Source: Babylonia areolata (lineage: Eukaryota; Mollusca; Gastropoda; Neogastropoda; Buccinidae). Taken from it: a DNA stretch of 64,000 nt. Shown piece by piece: positions 1 through 47,327 of this stretch (its first letter is position 1; each line of letters opens with the position of its first letter). Location: NCBI RefSeq assembly GCF_041734735.1, contig NC_134895.1, positions 17,108,525 to 17,172,524 of the forward strand, given 5' to 3'. Position numbers and translations under genes: made by a program. Below the pieces are notes generated by a model that was not told where the DNA came from, searched no databases, and was given only the letters and a program-made list of their open reading frames with translations.

Positions 1-35322
<35,322 letters not shown>

Positions 35323-35790
35323 AGCGCAGGGCGTCATCAAGGATTTGCTCTGGAGTTGGACTCTTTCACCATGCAGTGAAAGGATGTCTTGTCTGTCATA
35401 GACGCTCGCGTACCAACCAATTTCTTTTTTTGATTCCAGTCTAGGTGGTGTGGGGTTTATTTTTGTGAGGGTGTGGGGGGGGTTGGGGTTTTTTTTGTTT
35501 GTTTGTTTGTTTTGTTTGTTTGTTTTTCACTCCACAGTTAACTGTGAGATTATTTTATTGCTTCATTCTGTTGAGTTATTCATGAACTAATCCCCGTGGT
35601 TTATTTTATTGCTTCTTTCTGTTGTGTTATTAACTCTTTCTGTTTAAACTTCTTTTTTTTTTTTTGGAGTGGGGTGGAGGGTGGGGGGGAGATAGAAATG
35701 ATTAATTTCCTCAAATATGATTATGTGCACAGAGATGAAAATAAGTAGTGTGCATGTTTAGGAATGTAGCTTGTAAAATAAATAAAAAAA
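35323..35790 (+). promoter_or_regulatory. ACSS2: ACSS2 3' UTR with candidate poly(A) signal
   Basis: T/G-rich UTR. Overlapping AATAAATAAA at 35777-35786 is followed by GT-rich TTGTTTTGTTTTGTTGAGTG, a good cleavage context. Another AATAAA at 39951-39956 with a G-rich downstream run could serve a much longer UTR. Confidence 0.5.
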
Positions 35791-36431
35791 TCTCCTTGTT
35801 TTGTTTTGTTGAGTGTATAGGCATCAGTTTCCTATGCTCCACAACTGTTTTTAAAGGGAGGACTGTTATATGGAGGTACAGGGTGCGGGCAGGTGTTGAC
35901 TTAACAGATCAATCATGGTGTGATCAACGGGGAAATAAAAATCATGTTTGATAAGAATTATTGATTACATTGATACGAAATACTAAAAGGAATGATTGAA
36001 GATTGCTTCAAATTCAAGTATTTGAGTTACGTGTGTTCACAACTGTTGATCACGTAAATGACATGTGTTCCCAGATTACATCAAGCACTGATATTGAGTC
36101 TGTTTGCACTTTATGCATTTGTCAAAATATATGCAGACTTTTCAGTTAAGCATTTCCCTGTGTTAATAGTTTTCGTTGAAGATTTTTTCTGAAAGTACAC
36201 TCAGACTTAAAAATCTCACAAAGCTCAGGGAATGGGAATGGTTGTTTTGCTACAACTTTTTATCACTCCCTTTGTGTTTGTACACAGGGATGTCAAGACC
36301 ACTGCTCATACTTTTTTTTCTTTTCTTTTTTTTTAAATCAGTGTGTCGGAGTGGATCCCATGTAGAATATAATGAATTTTTGTTTGCCCCCCTGTGGAAT
36401 TGAGGGGTGCACATTAATGTGATTCATTTAA

Positions 36432-37073
36432 CTCACTCTGGACGATGGAACGCTATAGCGGTCTTGATGTAAGGTAGTGTTCCGCATCCTGTAATGCTAT
36501 AGCGGTTTTGACAAAATTTTTTCCACACTTTCTTCATGGGGTAGCATAAAAATTGCAGCTACACCGGGCATTGCAAACGTGTCAAGGGTCGAATGGAAAG
36601 TTTCTTCGTGAGGTTCCATAACTATAACTCACTGGCCAGCTGTTGACCTTGGTACCCCACATGACAAGGTAATCTGCATACTTATCGAAAATGGCGTCGC
36701 AGGCGATACTAGTGGAAAATACTTGGAGCAAACTAGATCATGACAGCGGCTTTTTACTGCTGCTGAAGTGATTGGAATGCTTCAAACTGAAGGTTTCGAC
36801 ATAGACGAGGATGATGAAGACATTGAATAAAGTATCTGCAGAGAAGAAAGCTACCAGCAAGAATGTACTGACAGTGACTCAGCTTCTGAGGGTTGTGAAG
36901 AGAGGGAGGGGGTGGGCATACACACGACATGAGGAGAGGGGTCAGTGGGTCAAGTACATGAAGTTTCATTCAGTTACTTTGTGTTTTGTATTTTTTGTGA
37001 TTTTTTTCCTAATCCTAACAAATGGGTCATCTGCAGGGGAAAGCAAGGGGGAAAACTATTCGTCCTGAGTGAG
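36432..37073 (+). mobile_element. TTAA-flanked piggyBac-like element, family B, copy 3
   Basis: TTAA at 36428-36431 and 37074-37077; ends CTCACTCTGGACGATGG and ATTCGTCCTGAGTGAG. The acidic coding piece (VIGMLQTEGFDIDEDDEDIE) is present on the plus strand and then broken by a stop. Confidence 0.85.
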
Positions 37074-37077
37074 TTAA

Positions 37078-37766
37078 TACAATTTTCATATAATAGCTTC
37101 ACTCTGGCACTCTTGTATTATTTCATAGTTTGGATTCATATGTATTATGTTGTGGGGGGGCCTGTGTTGCAGAATTCAGATCCATTTACCCTTACATTGC
37201 TATTCTGATGTGTGTATGTGTGTTTTATAAAGCATATGTACTTTCCCGGTACATATAATTGTCGAGGAGTCATTGAGATTCATGTGATCATGTGGAATTC
37301 AGCAAAATTTAAAGCACATATTCAGAAATGTATCAGTAAATGGGTCTGAGGTTTGTGGAAAGGCATGAAAATCATGACAACACATTTTGTTTGCCAGCGC
37401 CCTATGGACCAAGCTTGTGTATATTTTAAGTCTGGTTATTTAACGACTGGCACTGTAACATTACGTGTATTTTATTCAAACTAATTATGAAATCAAACAT
37501 GAAGATTTGCATGAAGGTAGTGAAGTCTTGACCTTCATTAAATTTGAGCAGAAGTATACTCCTTTGAAAGAAATTTGCAGCGTACAGCTGCGTTCATCGC
37601 AGGGACTGGGGTGTCCATCTAACAAACGAGTTGAAGAAAGAATTTTGGCATTTGTGAGCCATGAAGTTTAGACACACTACTGTTGAACAAGGGATTTCAC
37701 AAATTTATTTTACATCACTTTTTTGTTTGATAAGATTGTTTTTTCATCATTTAGATTACATCAGAC
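37078..37766. other. AT-rich flank, nothing recognised
   Basis: No coding, repeat or RNA signature seen; possibly distal 3' UTR of ACSS2. Confidence 0.5.
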
Positions 37767-37767
37767 A

Positions 37768-37985
37768 GGCGCAATAGTCGAGTGGTGAAAGCATTGGACT
37801 TTCAATCTGAGGGTCCCGGGTTCGAATCTCGGTGATGGCGCCTGGTGGGTAAAGGGTGGAGATTTTTCTTTATCTCCCAGGTCAACATACGTGCAGACTG
37901 CTATTGCCTGAACCCCCTTTGTGTGTATACGCAATCAGAAGATCAGATACGCACGTTAAAGATCCTGTAATCCATGTCAGCGTTG
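37768..37985 (+). mobile_element. SINE family A, 5' part
   Basis: tRNA-like head GCGCAATAGTCGAGTGGTGA AAGC with B box GGGTTCGAATCTC, then the body to AGATCCTGTAATCCATGTCA GCG, where it stops. The 3' half is missing; the mirror 3' piece lies 0.7 kb away at 38659. Confidence 0.88.
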
Positions 37986-38658
37986 AAGAAGATGATCTCA
38001 TCAAAAAGCATATTCCTGCAGGCATGTGTTTGTGCATGAAGAAGTGGTAATATTGACATGCAATGTGTATTGTCAAACGTTGGATATGATGCATGACCCA
38101 TGGTGTGCATGTATTTTGTAAGGTGCTGTCTTGAACATTTACATTGCATTGAGGGATCAGTCAGTCGTGGGTTGTTTTTCTTTAAGATGTGTTTAGGAAA
38201 GACGCATTTCTGTCCTCGCCCTTTTCAGAAAGCCACTGTACGCTTTGTTGCCTTTGTTTTCACTGCCGCAGAGTTGATGCTTGTGTGTGTTATGTTTGAG
38301 GTGTTTTTTTTAATTCCAGGTTTTGTCACATTTGATTTGCATATTCAGTGTATTCTTATTAATGCCTCTGAAGTTTTGATTTTTAACAATGTAATAATCA
38401 TTGCTTATATTCTTTTGGTTTTGACATGCTCTTGAATAGTTGCTTACAAGTATTTTCGGACTATAAGGCAATAGCTTTTTCTCAAATTTGACTCATGCTT
38501 TTTTTAATGGGTAAAATTAGAATTGGAACTCGTGGCGATGCCTAACTATGTGTTATCAAACAGTAGAGTTCTGTTATTATTCAGACCAAGAGATTTTATT
38601 GCACTTCTTGTCATGCTCTAGAGTACTAAGAAGATTTAGAGCAGAACTGTGATGAAAT

Positions 38659-38823
38659 GTGCATGTTAAAGATATGATCCATGTCAGGGTTCGATGGGAC
38701 CAGAACATACCCAGCATGCACCACCTCCCCGAAAACGGAGTATGACTGCCTACATGGCTGGATGAAAAAGGTCATATATATAAAAGCTCACTCGTGTATA
38801 TGAGTTGCAGCCCGTGGACAAAA
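38659..38823 (+). mobile_element. SINE family A, 3' part
   Basis: Starts at GTTAAAGATATGATCCATGT CAGGG, includes GAAAACGGAGTATGACTGCC TACATGG and ends GAGTTGCAGCCCGTGGACAAA. No head. Confidence 0.82.
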
Positions 38824-40790
38824 GTGCAGGATTGTGTTGCTTCTGTTATTTGGCCAGAATGTTATTTTTAGAAACCTCGTTTGATTTTTATTTACTGGTA
38901 TTTTAACGCCTTGGATTTATTTGATAAGTACATCATATTCTGTTCTTTTTCACGATTTCTATGAAAGAAACAGGGCGAGTTGGGGTGAGAATAGGATTTG
39001 TCTGAAAATAGCAGCGCCTTATAGTCCAAAAATGAAGTGCAGTATTAACATGTGTAATCATAAATAGTTAAATTGGTGTGAGAATATTTCTGTACAGTAA
39101 TGAAGAAGAGGTGGAGGATTGCATCAGTTTACTAAAAAAAAATTAAAAAATAAATTAAAAAAAATTTTTTATTGTGTTTTTATCATTTTTTTGGTAGGTA
39201 TCTAGCTATGCAATATTTGGTTGGTATACATTAACATGTTGATTTGTTTTACATGCACTGTACCTTTTGGCATAACATTTAATGGCAACTTAAATGCATG
39301 GCAGAAGTTCATGTGTGTTTGCGGGCTGTTGTATCTTTAGTGGCGACTTTTGTGCATGGGAGAAGTTTATTTGTGAACAAACTGTTGTGATCAGTCAGCG
39401 TTCATTTCAAACTGGGAGATCAGACATTTGACTTCAGCACAAGTGAAGATTTATCTCATTGCATTGCCGTTGTGTACTCGGTTATTGTGAGCATGAAATA
39501 ACATCCATCATTTTCTGAGGGAGGAGGAGGAGGAGGAGGCAGGAAAATGAAGGGGAATGCATGAAGAAGCAAGTCGTGGCAAATTATGTATCAGGACAGG
39601 TCAAACTGTCAAGAACTAGCTTTGCGTGTTTTATGACTGCCTGTTGTTGTCTGTTGTCACCAAATCATGCTGTTGTGATCTTAAGGACAGTTGTATAATG
39701 CTGGTTGTTACTGAATGCTGTCGCACTGCTGTGTAGTTTTAAGAATACTTATAATTTGTGTCAGCTCTTAATGAAAAAGTAGGGCACATATTTCTGAACA
39801 TTCATGCTAAAAGCAAGAGCTTGACATGCACACACACAAAAGTACAACAAAGCAATAGAACTTGATTAGTTCCTAGCCCCCAAATTGTCATTGCTGTATA
39901 TAATGCCCTTTTAAGTAAATTTAGTTATTTCTGTTCTGGTTTTTGTCTTTAATAAAATGGTGCTCTCATAAAACCTTGTGGGGGGCGGGGGGTTGGGGGT
40001 CGGGGAAAGTATAAAACATTCAGTTTATAATTATGCAAGTATGGATATCGTGGTACCTTATGTTTCAATGATTGGCTTCACAGGGAAGTTGTGTTGTAAA
40101 TTAGTGTCATTCAGAAGCACACTGCATTCTAGCATACCACTGTTCTTAGCGTACATAGCATTTGTCTCCCTCCTCACTTCTTGTCATTATCATTGTGTCT
40201 GCAAGTTTAAATAAAGTTCTGCTCAGATTTGTTTCAGTCCAACCAGCTATGACAGTTCAAATAATCCTGTGTACATGTTTTCAATATTTTTATGTTGTAT
40301 GATTAGCAATGACTAAAGAAAACCATATCATAGATATTGTTCAGCTAAAAAGAAGTCATCAGTTTCTGCACCACAGTGAGTAATGTCTTCATAGATTTTG
40401 TTAGATTTGTTTTGTAATGCCATATTTTTTACTGGACATGCAGTTGTGTATGTTGTAGATATAATGCTGCCATTGTTGGGAGGCACTGGTTGTTATTTAC
40501 TGAGGGCAGACTTAGCTTGGAAATAAAAAAAAAAAAAGGTAGAAGGTAATACTATATGAGCTCTGTGATAATGAGGTGGATGAATTGTCACCATGTTTTG
40601 AATGGTGATTGAATGCTTTGGATGACTTGTTTTGTGTTGATTGGCCTGATAAGACCTGGGGAAAAGAGTCACAATGTAAAGTATCACTCACCTGTTGGAC
40701 AAAGTAAGCATGTTACCATGTCCAGTCTAGAGTTCATATGATGTACACCAGGCATCAAATGTATCAACAGAAACTCCTTTTCCAAAACAC
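38824..40790. other. Distal flank between convergent genes
   Basis: AT-rich, nothing coding. Contains a (GGA)n at 39520-39538, plus-strand AATAAA motifs at 39951 and near 40209, and a G-rich stretch at 39977-40003. Confidence 0.5.
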
Positions 40791-40793
40791 TCG

Positions 40794-40812
40794 GGGGGGG
40801 GGGGGGGGGGGG
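40794..40812. repeat. Poly-G run
   Basis: 19 consecutive G. It lies between the last plus-strand AATAAA motifs and the first minus-strand one (40848-40853), near the likely boundary between the two convergent transcripts. Confidence 0.8.
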
Positions 40813-42334
40813 AAACAAAACTCGACTTCGATCAGTCTTTGCACAATTTTATTTGTGTTAAAACCAGCACACCAACCAGTTCTTTTTGAAATCTCATGAA
40901 GTAATGCTACGTATTCACTTGTTGAAGCAAACATCTGCACAAAACATCACGTCAATAATTTGGATAATATTTATGATGTAAAATGATAGGCCACCATGTA
41001 ATTCTGCCATCTGCAACTGAATCAAACATCTTTCCTCTTTATTGCCATAAAAACCAAGCACCCACCATCCCACACTCAATAATTATCATGAGATGAGCTT
41101 TCTAAAGCAAAACATATCACAAGCTGTTAAAAAATGTTGTTATGAATCTCCATCATCTAAAAACAGAAATACAAAACATTCATAAATGGGCAAGATGCAG
41201 CCGACTGTCCGTGTTTTATGAATGCTAGTATTGATCACATTCAGTGAACGCTGTTATTGATCACATCAAAGCACATGCTGTCACAGAACATAGCTCCAGA
41301 CCACACAATTTTAATTTTAATTGATCAACTCAAATCCAATGATTTTTTTTTCTTACAGTCTGTCGTTATTCCAAAAATCAAATCAGATGAACATGATTTA
41401 TTTGTGTCACTTTTAATGAAAATGGAATGCAGATCAAAGGGTGTATAATTCATGGGTATAGAGAGTTATTGATAAATAGCCATGAATGTTTTCTGACTTG
41501 TAGTATGCACACACATAAAATGCAGCAATCTGACTGAGTGTAAGCGATGACTTCAAAGATTGGTGTTTGTATATATATATTTACTCACACCCTCCACCAC
41601 ATATCCCTTTTCATTCAATGGAAGCTATGTTATGTGCATGTTTTGATATTAAATAGTACCTAAAAAAAATTCCATTCAGTAATGGAAATCTAACACAAAT
41701 GAGAGCTGAAATATATATATACTGAAATCCTTAAAGTATGTATATCAAGAAATAAGAAATGATTCAATGACTGACAAGCTGAATCACGGTTGCCTTCACC
41801 ACAATTATTAAAAGGAAAAGGCCAGTTTTCTCAAATCTGATATGGAAAAAAAATAAACGGATGATGAACGGATTGTACGACTTTGCCCAAAGCAAAACTA
41901 ATTTGCATCAAGGTAATCAAATCTGTACCATTTTATTTTACTGATGTTTCACAGCACTAAACACATCGTTATCTATAGTCAGCAGATACAGTTAAGCCCA
42001 TTTTAGTTAGCTCTGGAAATTGAATCATAATCTAGTCTACTGGTTACATCACATGTAATGAAACGCCCTGATTTACAAATGAACACCTGGGACACAAAAC
42101 GCCAGCGTGGAAAAACAGGAGAGTAGTAAACACCACATTGTGACAGACAATACACACATCAAATATGTACAATTTGTTGTTGATGACATCTCAAATCTGT
42201 ACTTGCAAGCTCTGTGGCATGCTCAACAGAGGGGCAAGGACAACATACACTTTTTCAGAAGGAAATTGCCCCACACTGCACCATGTCATAATCCTCCTGA
42301 GGCTGTATTCAAGACAAACTTCATTTTGCCTTAA

Positions 42335-42729
42335 GCAGAGATGCAAACTGTTACAATTTCATCAAATTTGTTACGCTTGATCGCAGTTTGTTCTGACGTT
42401 GTGCCAACATCAAAACTGTTCCATGCTCATTTTTGACTACACAGCATGGTTACATGCTTTCCTGTTGTATCATTACCAAGACGCTCGAAACTTACCAAGT
42501 ACGAGGTCAGGGCAGTCCCTATTAACCTTGGTCTCACGAGAAGATGCTCAGCTAATCGCATGCATGTTTACATTGAAACAGCATTGAGTGGACCAATCGG
42601 CTTAATCGTTTGCCCGAACAAGAGATAACATGGTTAAATCGAAGTTGTGTCTCGGGTCATATTTCCCTATTGTTCCATCAAATTTCCCAATTGTTCCAAT
42701 AAACACTTGACAGGGGTTGGCATCTCTGC
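42335..42729. mobile_element. TTAA-associated inverted-repeat element (MITE), family D
   Basis: TTAA at 42331-42334 and 42730-42733, with inverted ends GCAGAGATGCAAAC and (reverse) GCAGAGATGCCAAC. The match continues outside as TTGCC / GGCAA, so either the target was the palindrome TTGCCTTAAGGCAA or the repeats are longer and the duplication lies elsewhere. 395 bp, no coding capacity. Confidence 0.65.
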
Positions 42730-44271
42730 TTAAGGCAAGTTACCCTTGACATGGCAGGGACCCGCGGGTACAGTATACCTTGAAGATTAAGTTAACTTCA
42801 TATTCAAGACGCACGGTGCACTCGGGCAGCTAACCCTTCAGCTCTTACTAAAAATCTTGGTGATTCCCTTCTGCTCATGCTATTTTACTTAACACCACAC
42901 TCCAGTTCAGAGCATTGTCGAAAGAATTAGCAAAACACGGGCTATCCGCAAAGCACGCCTGTTTCCCCTCAACAAAAACAACTCTACTAAAGTATCAATG
43001 ATATTTACCTCTGCTTCGTGGGCAGTCACCCTTGGCAGGTAGTAAGGGCAAATTTGGGTTTGGAGACCCACGGGTAGACTCGCGTATTCCTGAATACCAG
43101 ATACTGCTTACCCTAGGGCAGTTCGCCTTGCCTCAGGTAGATTTGCCCGCAGGTACACATTTACTTGCAGACACGATGTTCTCTTGAATACTGTCCCTGG
43201 TTACCCTTTACCTCTGTATCTCCACCCCACCCCACCCCTAAAAAAAAAATTAATAATAATTAAAAAAAACTCCAGCCATTTCTTTTGTTGTTTTTGTTTT
43301 TTTCACTTGAAAATGGAAAACAAAAACCAATTTCCCTGCCTGAAAATTATTTACAAAATTCTGTAGCATTTGAAAATGGCACAATGAATCCAAATGTTTT
43401 ACGAGTGAGAGTCAACACACAGACATAAAAATCATAATGTGTTGACCAAAAAAAAAAAAAAAAAAAGAGACACCAATTTCAAATATGGCACGAGAATTCT
43501 ACAACAAACTTTGTTGTTTGGGGGATGGAAGTCAATCACACAATGAGTCATGGCACTTGGTAAGAAACTGAGTATAAATATCTCAAAACATTCATGGTGG
43601 TAGTTTAAAATCGTAAACTCCAAAATTGCAGTCTTTAAGTTAGAATCATTATCTCTTTTAAGTCAGATTTTTTTTTTTTTTTTTTTTTCATGAAAATAAA
43701 TTACGACAACATACAAAGAAAGCACTGCTACATGACAAAATGTAAATATGAACATGAACAAAGAGAGGAAATCTTAAACGACACTGATGTCTTCCAAACA
43801 CAGGTTTTTACTGGCTCTGTTATTAATCTGATGTTATTGTTATGCCATAAAAAACAATGAGCCATTTTTCATTACACAACAAAGTATAAGATAAGGAAAC
43901 AAACGATGGGTTGATACAACACACACTCCAACGGAATACCCACAGGGACTGCAAGTCAAATATATGAATCAGAGTTCAAACCCTCTCTCACACAATGGCA
44001 TGGTTTAAAAGCTGAAACATGTAAAGGTTGGCGCTTACAGTTAACACAATCATCATTATGAGGAAGCCCGCAATGAATCCAAACAACACTTCCACCATCT
44101 ATGAGACTTGTCATGAATGAAAAATGTCGCCAATTACAGTTTTCACTTCATTTCCTTTTTCATTCAAGTTTGGGTCTCTTGGTGGTAACTATCCAATCTT
44201 AAAGAATTAGCTTGATCCACCTGGCCTGGACCCATAGGACATGCACCAAAAACTATAACTGACTGATGTAC

Positions 44272-44660
44272 TTGGAGGGAGGTGGCAGAATGGTTAAGAC
44301 GCTCACCTGCCAACACAGAGTCCGTGAGGGTCTGGGTTCGAATCCCACTCTCGCTCTTTCTCCCAAATTTGAATGGAAAATCAAACTGAGCTAGTCATTC
44401 TGACGAGATGATAAACCGAGGTCCCATGTGAAGCATGCACTTGGTGCACTGAAAAAGAACCCATGGCAATGACAGTGTTGTCCTCTGGCAAAATTCTGAA
44501 GAAATCTACTCTGATAGGTACACAAATGCATAAATGCATGCCCTAAAGGACTGATTAAGCATGTTGGGTTACGCTGCTGGTCAGGCATCTGTCGAGCAGA
44601 TGTGGCGCAGTGTACATGGATCTGTCTGAACACGTTAACACCTCCTTGAGAAACAAAACT
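44272..44660 (+). mobile_element. SINE family B, full length
   Basis: tRNA-like head with A box GGCAGAATGGTTAAGACGC and B box GGGTTCGAATCCC, body CAATGACAGTGTTGTCCTCT GG, and 3' module TGGGTTACGCTGCTGGTCAG GCATCTG...GCAGATGTGGCGCAG ending CACCTCCTTGAGAAAC. The 3' module is shared with 29137, 63641 and 63894. Confidence 0.88.
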
Positions 44661-44702
44661 TGCCAAAAAATATGTAAAGCCACATTCCACCGAGTTTCAC
44701 TG

Positions 44703-44835
44703 AGTGTGCTAGCTGAATCGGTAGCGAAAGCAGCACTGACTTGAAAGTTGAGTACCTTGTGAATGAAGAGAGTTACCACTCTTTACTATTTGTTAATCAT
44801 TTCATCTCCTGGCCTCATTATTTGTTAATTTCCAG
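44703..44835 (+). repeat. Repeat family E, 3' part, copy 1
   Basis: GTGCTAGCTGAATCGGTAGCG through CTTTACTATTTGTTAATCAT TTCATCTCCTGGCCTC; closely matches 45054-45190 and, reversed, 59335-59460. Confidence 0.85.
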
Positions 44836-44953
44836 TTGAAAAACCGCCAAGGCAACCATGTGTTTGTTCTGTATTGTTCATGTGTTCTGTGTGGCTTGTT
44901 CAGGATTAAAGAGGCTATGCCAGTCCTAAATAACAGCTAATTGGTGTCTTTGC

Positions 44954-45190
44954 TGCTGTGTGCACATGTCAAATGATCGGTATAAAGACAGGCCCGGCGC
45001 TTCCTTTTTTGAGGAAGTGTCTGGGTTTGTTCCAAAGTAGCTTTTTATTTACCTGTGTGCTAGCTAAATCGGTAGCGTAAACAGCACAGACTTGATGTTG
45101 TGAACCTCGTGAATGGAGCGAGTTACCATTCTTTACTATTTGTTAATCATTTCATCTCCTGGCCTCAATGTTTGTTAATTTCCACCCCTA
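44954..45190 (+). repeat. Repeat family E, fuller copy 2
   Basis: Starts CTGCTGTGTGCACATGTCAA ATG, then GGTATAAAGACAGGC, CTTCCTTTTTTGAGGAAGTG TCTGGG, then CTAGCTAAATCGGTAGCG and the same 3' part as copy 1. CTAGCTAAATCGGTAGCG resembles a Lys-type tRNA A-box region. It may be a third SINE family. Confidence 0.75.
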
Positions 45191-45368
45191 CAAATGTCTT
45201 GCTTCTTCATCATCTACACATTCTTTTAAGTCATTAGTTTGCACTGTCCTCAAGTTCTTAAGAGGTTATAATAGCTGGATGCTGTCTGCAATAGGTTGAA
45301 ACACAAGAGTACATATATTCTCCTTCAGATTATATACCATTTCACTCAAGTTATCGAGTTCAGTTCAA

Positions 45369-46013
45369 CTCACTCCGGACGATTAGTTCTCTCCCTTGCT
45401 TTTCCCTACAGACAACCCATTTGTTAGGGTTCGGAAAAAAAATCACAAAAAATACAAAACAAAGTAAATGAATGAAACTCACTGTACTTGACCCACGAAC
45501 CCCTCTCCTCACATCACATCGGGTGAACACCCCCCCCCCTCCCTTTTCACTGCTCTCAGAAGCTGAGTCACTTTAGTACCTTCTTGCTGGTTGCTTTCTT
45601 CACTGCAAATGCTTTATTCAACATCTTCATCATCCTCGTCAATGTTGAAACCTTCAGTTTGAAGCATTTCAATCACTTCAGCAGTGGTAATACCATTGTT
45701 GTGATCTAGTTTGCTCCAAAAATTTCCACTTGTATCACCTGTGATGCCATTTTCGATACATACGCAGATTAGCTTGTCATGTGGGGTCCTGAACTCGCTG
45801 GCTCGCTGTGGAGTGTGTTTTACGGAATCGCATGAAGAAACTTTCCATTTGACCCTTGACACATTCGCAATGCCCGGTGTAGCTGTGATTGTTATGCTAC
45901 CCCATGAGGAAAACGTGGAAAAAATTTTAATCCTCAAAACCACTATAGCGTTCCTTTGTATGGAACGCTACTTTACATCAGGAATGCTATAGTGTTCCAT
46001 CGTCCGGAGTGAG
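45369..46013 (-). mobile_element. piggyBac-like element, family B, copy 4
   Basis: Ends CTCACTCCGGACGATTAG and CCATCGTCCGGAGTGAG; the flanking TTAA has mutated to TCAA and TAAA, so it is older than copy 2. The minus strand keeps the longest coding piece of the family (45614-45943): SEFRTPHDKLICVCIENGIT, FWSKLDHNNGITTAEVIEML QTEGFNIDEDDEDVE. Confidence 0.8.
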
Positions 46014-47215
46014 TAAATGACCTGTTGACTTAAGGACAAGCTATGTCCAGGTCTGGGGTCTTTGGACTTGATTTCAGTTTACACAGTCTCTTCAATAGAC
46101 TACAGAAGGCAGGGAGCCTCTCCCCCTGTACCACCAATATTCACACCCCCCCACCCCCCTTCCTCCCTCCTCCCAAACCTTCATTTCCTCTATGTTCTGT
46201 ATCAGCCATGTTTACAAAGACTTGCACACAATTCAGCTCCAACGAAATTTGATCAAACAAATAAATAACCTGTGATCTCGGCTTCTGCTTTTTTAGTCTT
46301 GGTAAACATGCACTGCTCAATAAATAATAATAATAATTTTAATAATAATAACAATAAGCATAACAACAGCACACAAGAAAATGATGGCACAGGTTATCAA
46401 ATACATGAGCTACATCATGATTAGCCAATAAAAGCACACTTCCTAGTCACAAAGTCAATACAAACGACAGTCTGTTGTATTTTTTCCAGGGCCACCACAC
46501 ACACCCTCTCCCTTATGTACCCTTGACAACAGAAAACTTACATAAACAGATGGCATAAAACCAAGGAAATGAACTGCAAACAAAAGGTGGTATGGCACAT
46601 TAGTAAAAATGAATCTTTCTTAGTCTTGCAAAGGTGTCAAATGATCAACAGAATCCATCAAACATCAAAAGAAGAACACAAGTGGAACGGGTGCTGAGTG
46701 TAGTGGCCTCAAACTTGAAACAGCTACTGTTTTACAAAAACGATAATTATTTTGATGTTAGTAGCATTTACAATTTCATGTAAAACAAGCCTATATATGT
46801 CTACCATTCATTTTTCAAAACTTGTATAAATATTTCAAAAGTCAAAGACAACAAACATGTTTTTATGCACAGAAAAACAACAACTACAGTTAGCTAACAA
46901 CCCAAGATCATATAAACTTCATACACACACATGCATGCACACTTAGCAAATTGCTGCTTAAAAAAACAAGAGATCAAAAAAGAACACCAATAACACACAC
47001 ACACACACATACACACACTCACACTGCACTACATCAATAAATCAAAAAGTGCTGCAGCCAGGAGAGATCTGACACTGCATTCAGCAGTGTCGAGTCAGCA
47101 ATGTCTCTCTTTCTGAGATGAAAACATTCTCTGCAAGCCAACACCTAACATACACCAGCCTAACAGTACCATAGGCGATAAAAGTGTTGTGACTGCACGA
47201 AGTCGACCGAAAAAA

Positions 47216-47327
47216 CAGTAAGAGGTAGACTAAAAGAATCTTGGTAAAAGTGGACTTGGTAAAAGAGGCCTCTTTTGTCCCATGTAAGCTGACTTTTACC
47301 AAGATTCATTTAGTCTACCTCTTACTG
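47216..47327. repeat. Long near-perfect RNA/DNA hairpin
   Basis: The 36-bp arm starting CAGTAAGAGGTAGACTAAAA pairs with 47292-47327 with one mismatch. The 40-base loop holds the perfect palindrome AAAAGAGGCCTCTTTT. If the ERICH1 3' UTR reaches here, the transcript would carry a hairpin of pre-miRNA or hairpin-siRNA size. It could also be a tiny MITE. Confidence 0.85.

Noticed and set aside
37768-37840. tRNA gene
   Set aside because: A and B boxes are present, but the cloverleaf stems do not close and the SINE body follows; the same applies to 32460-32530, 44280-44345 and 53211-53285.
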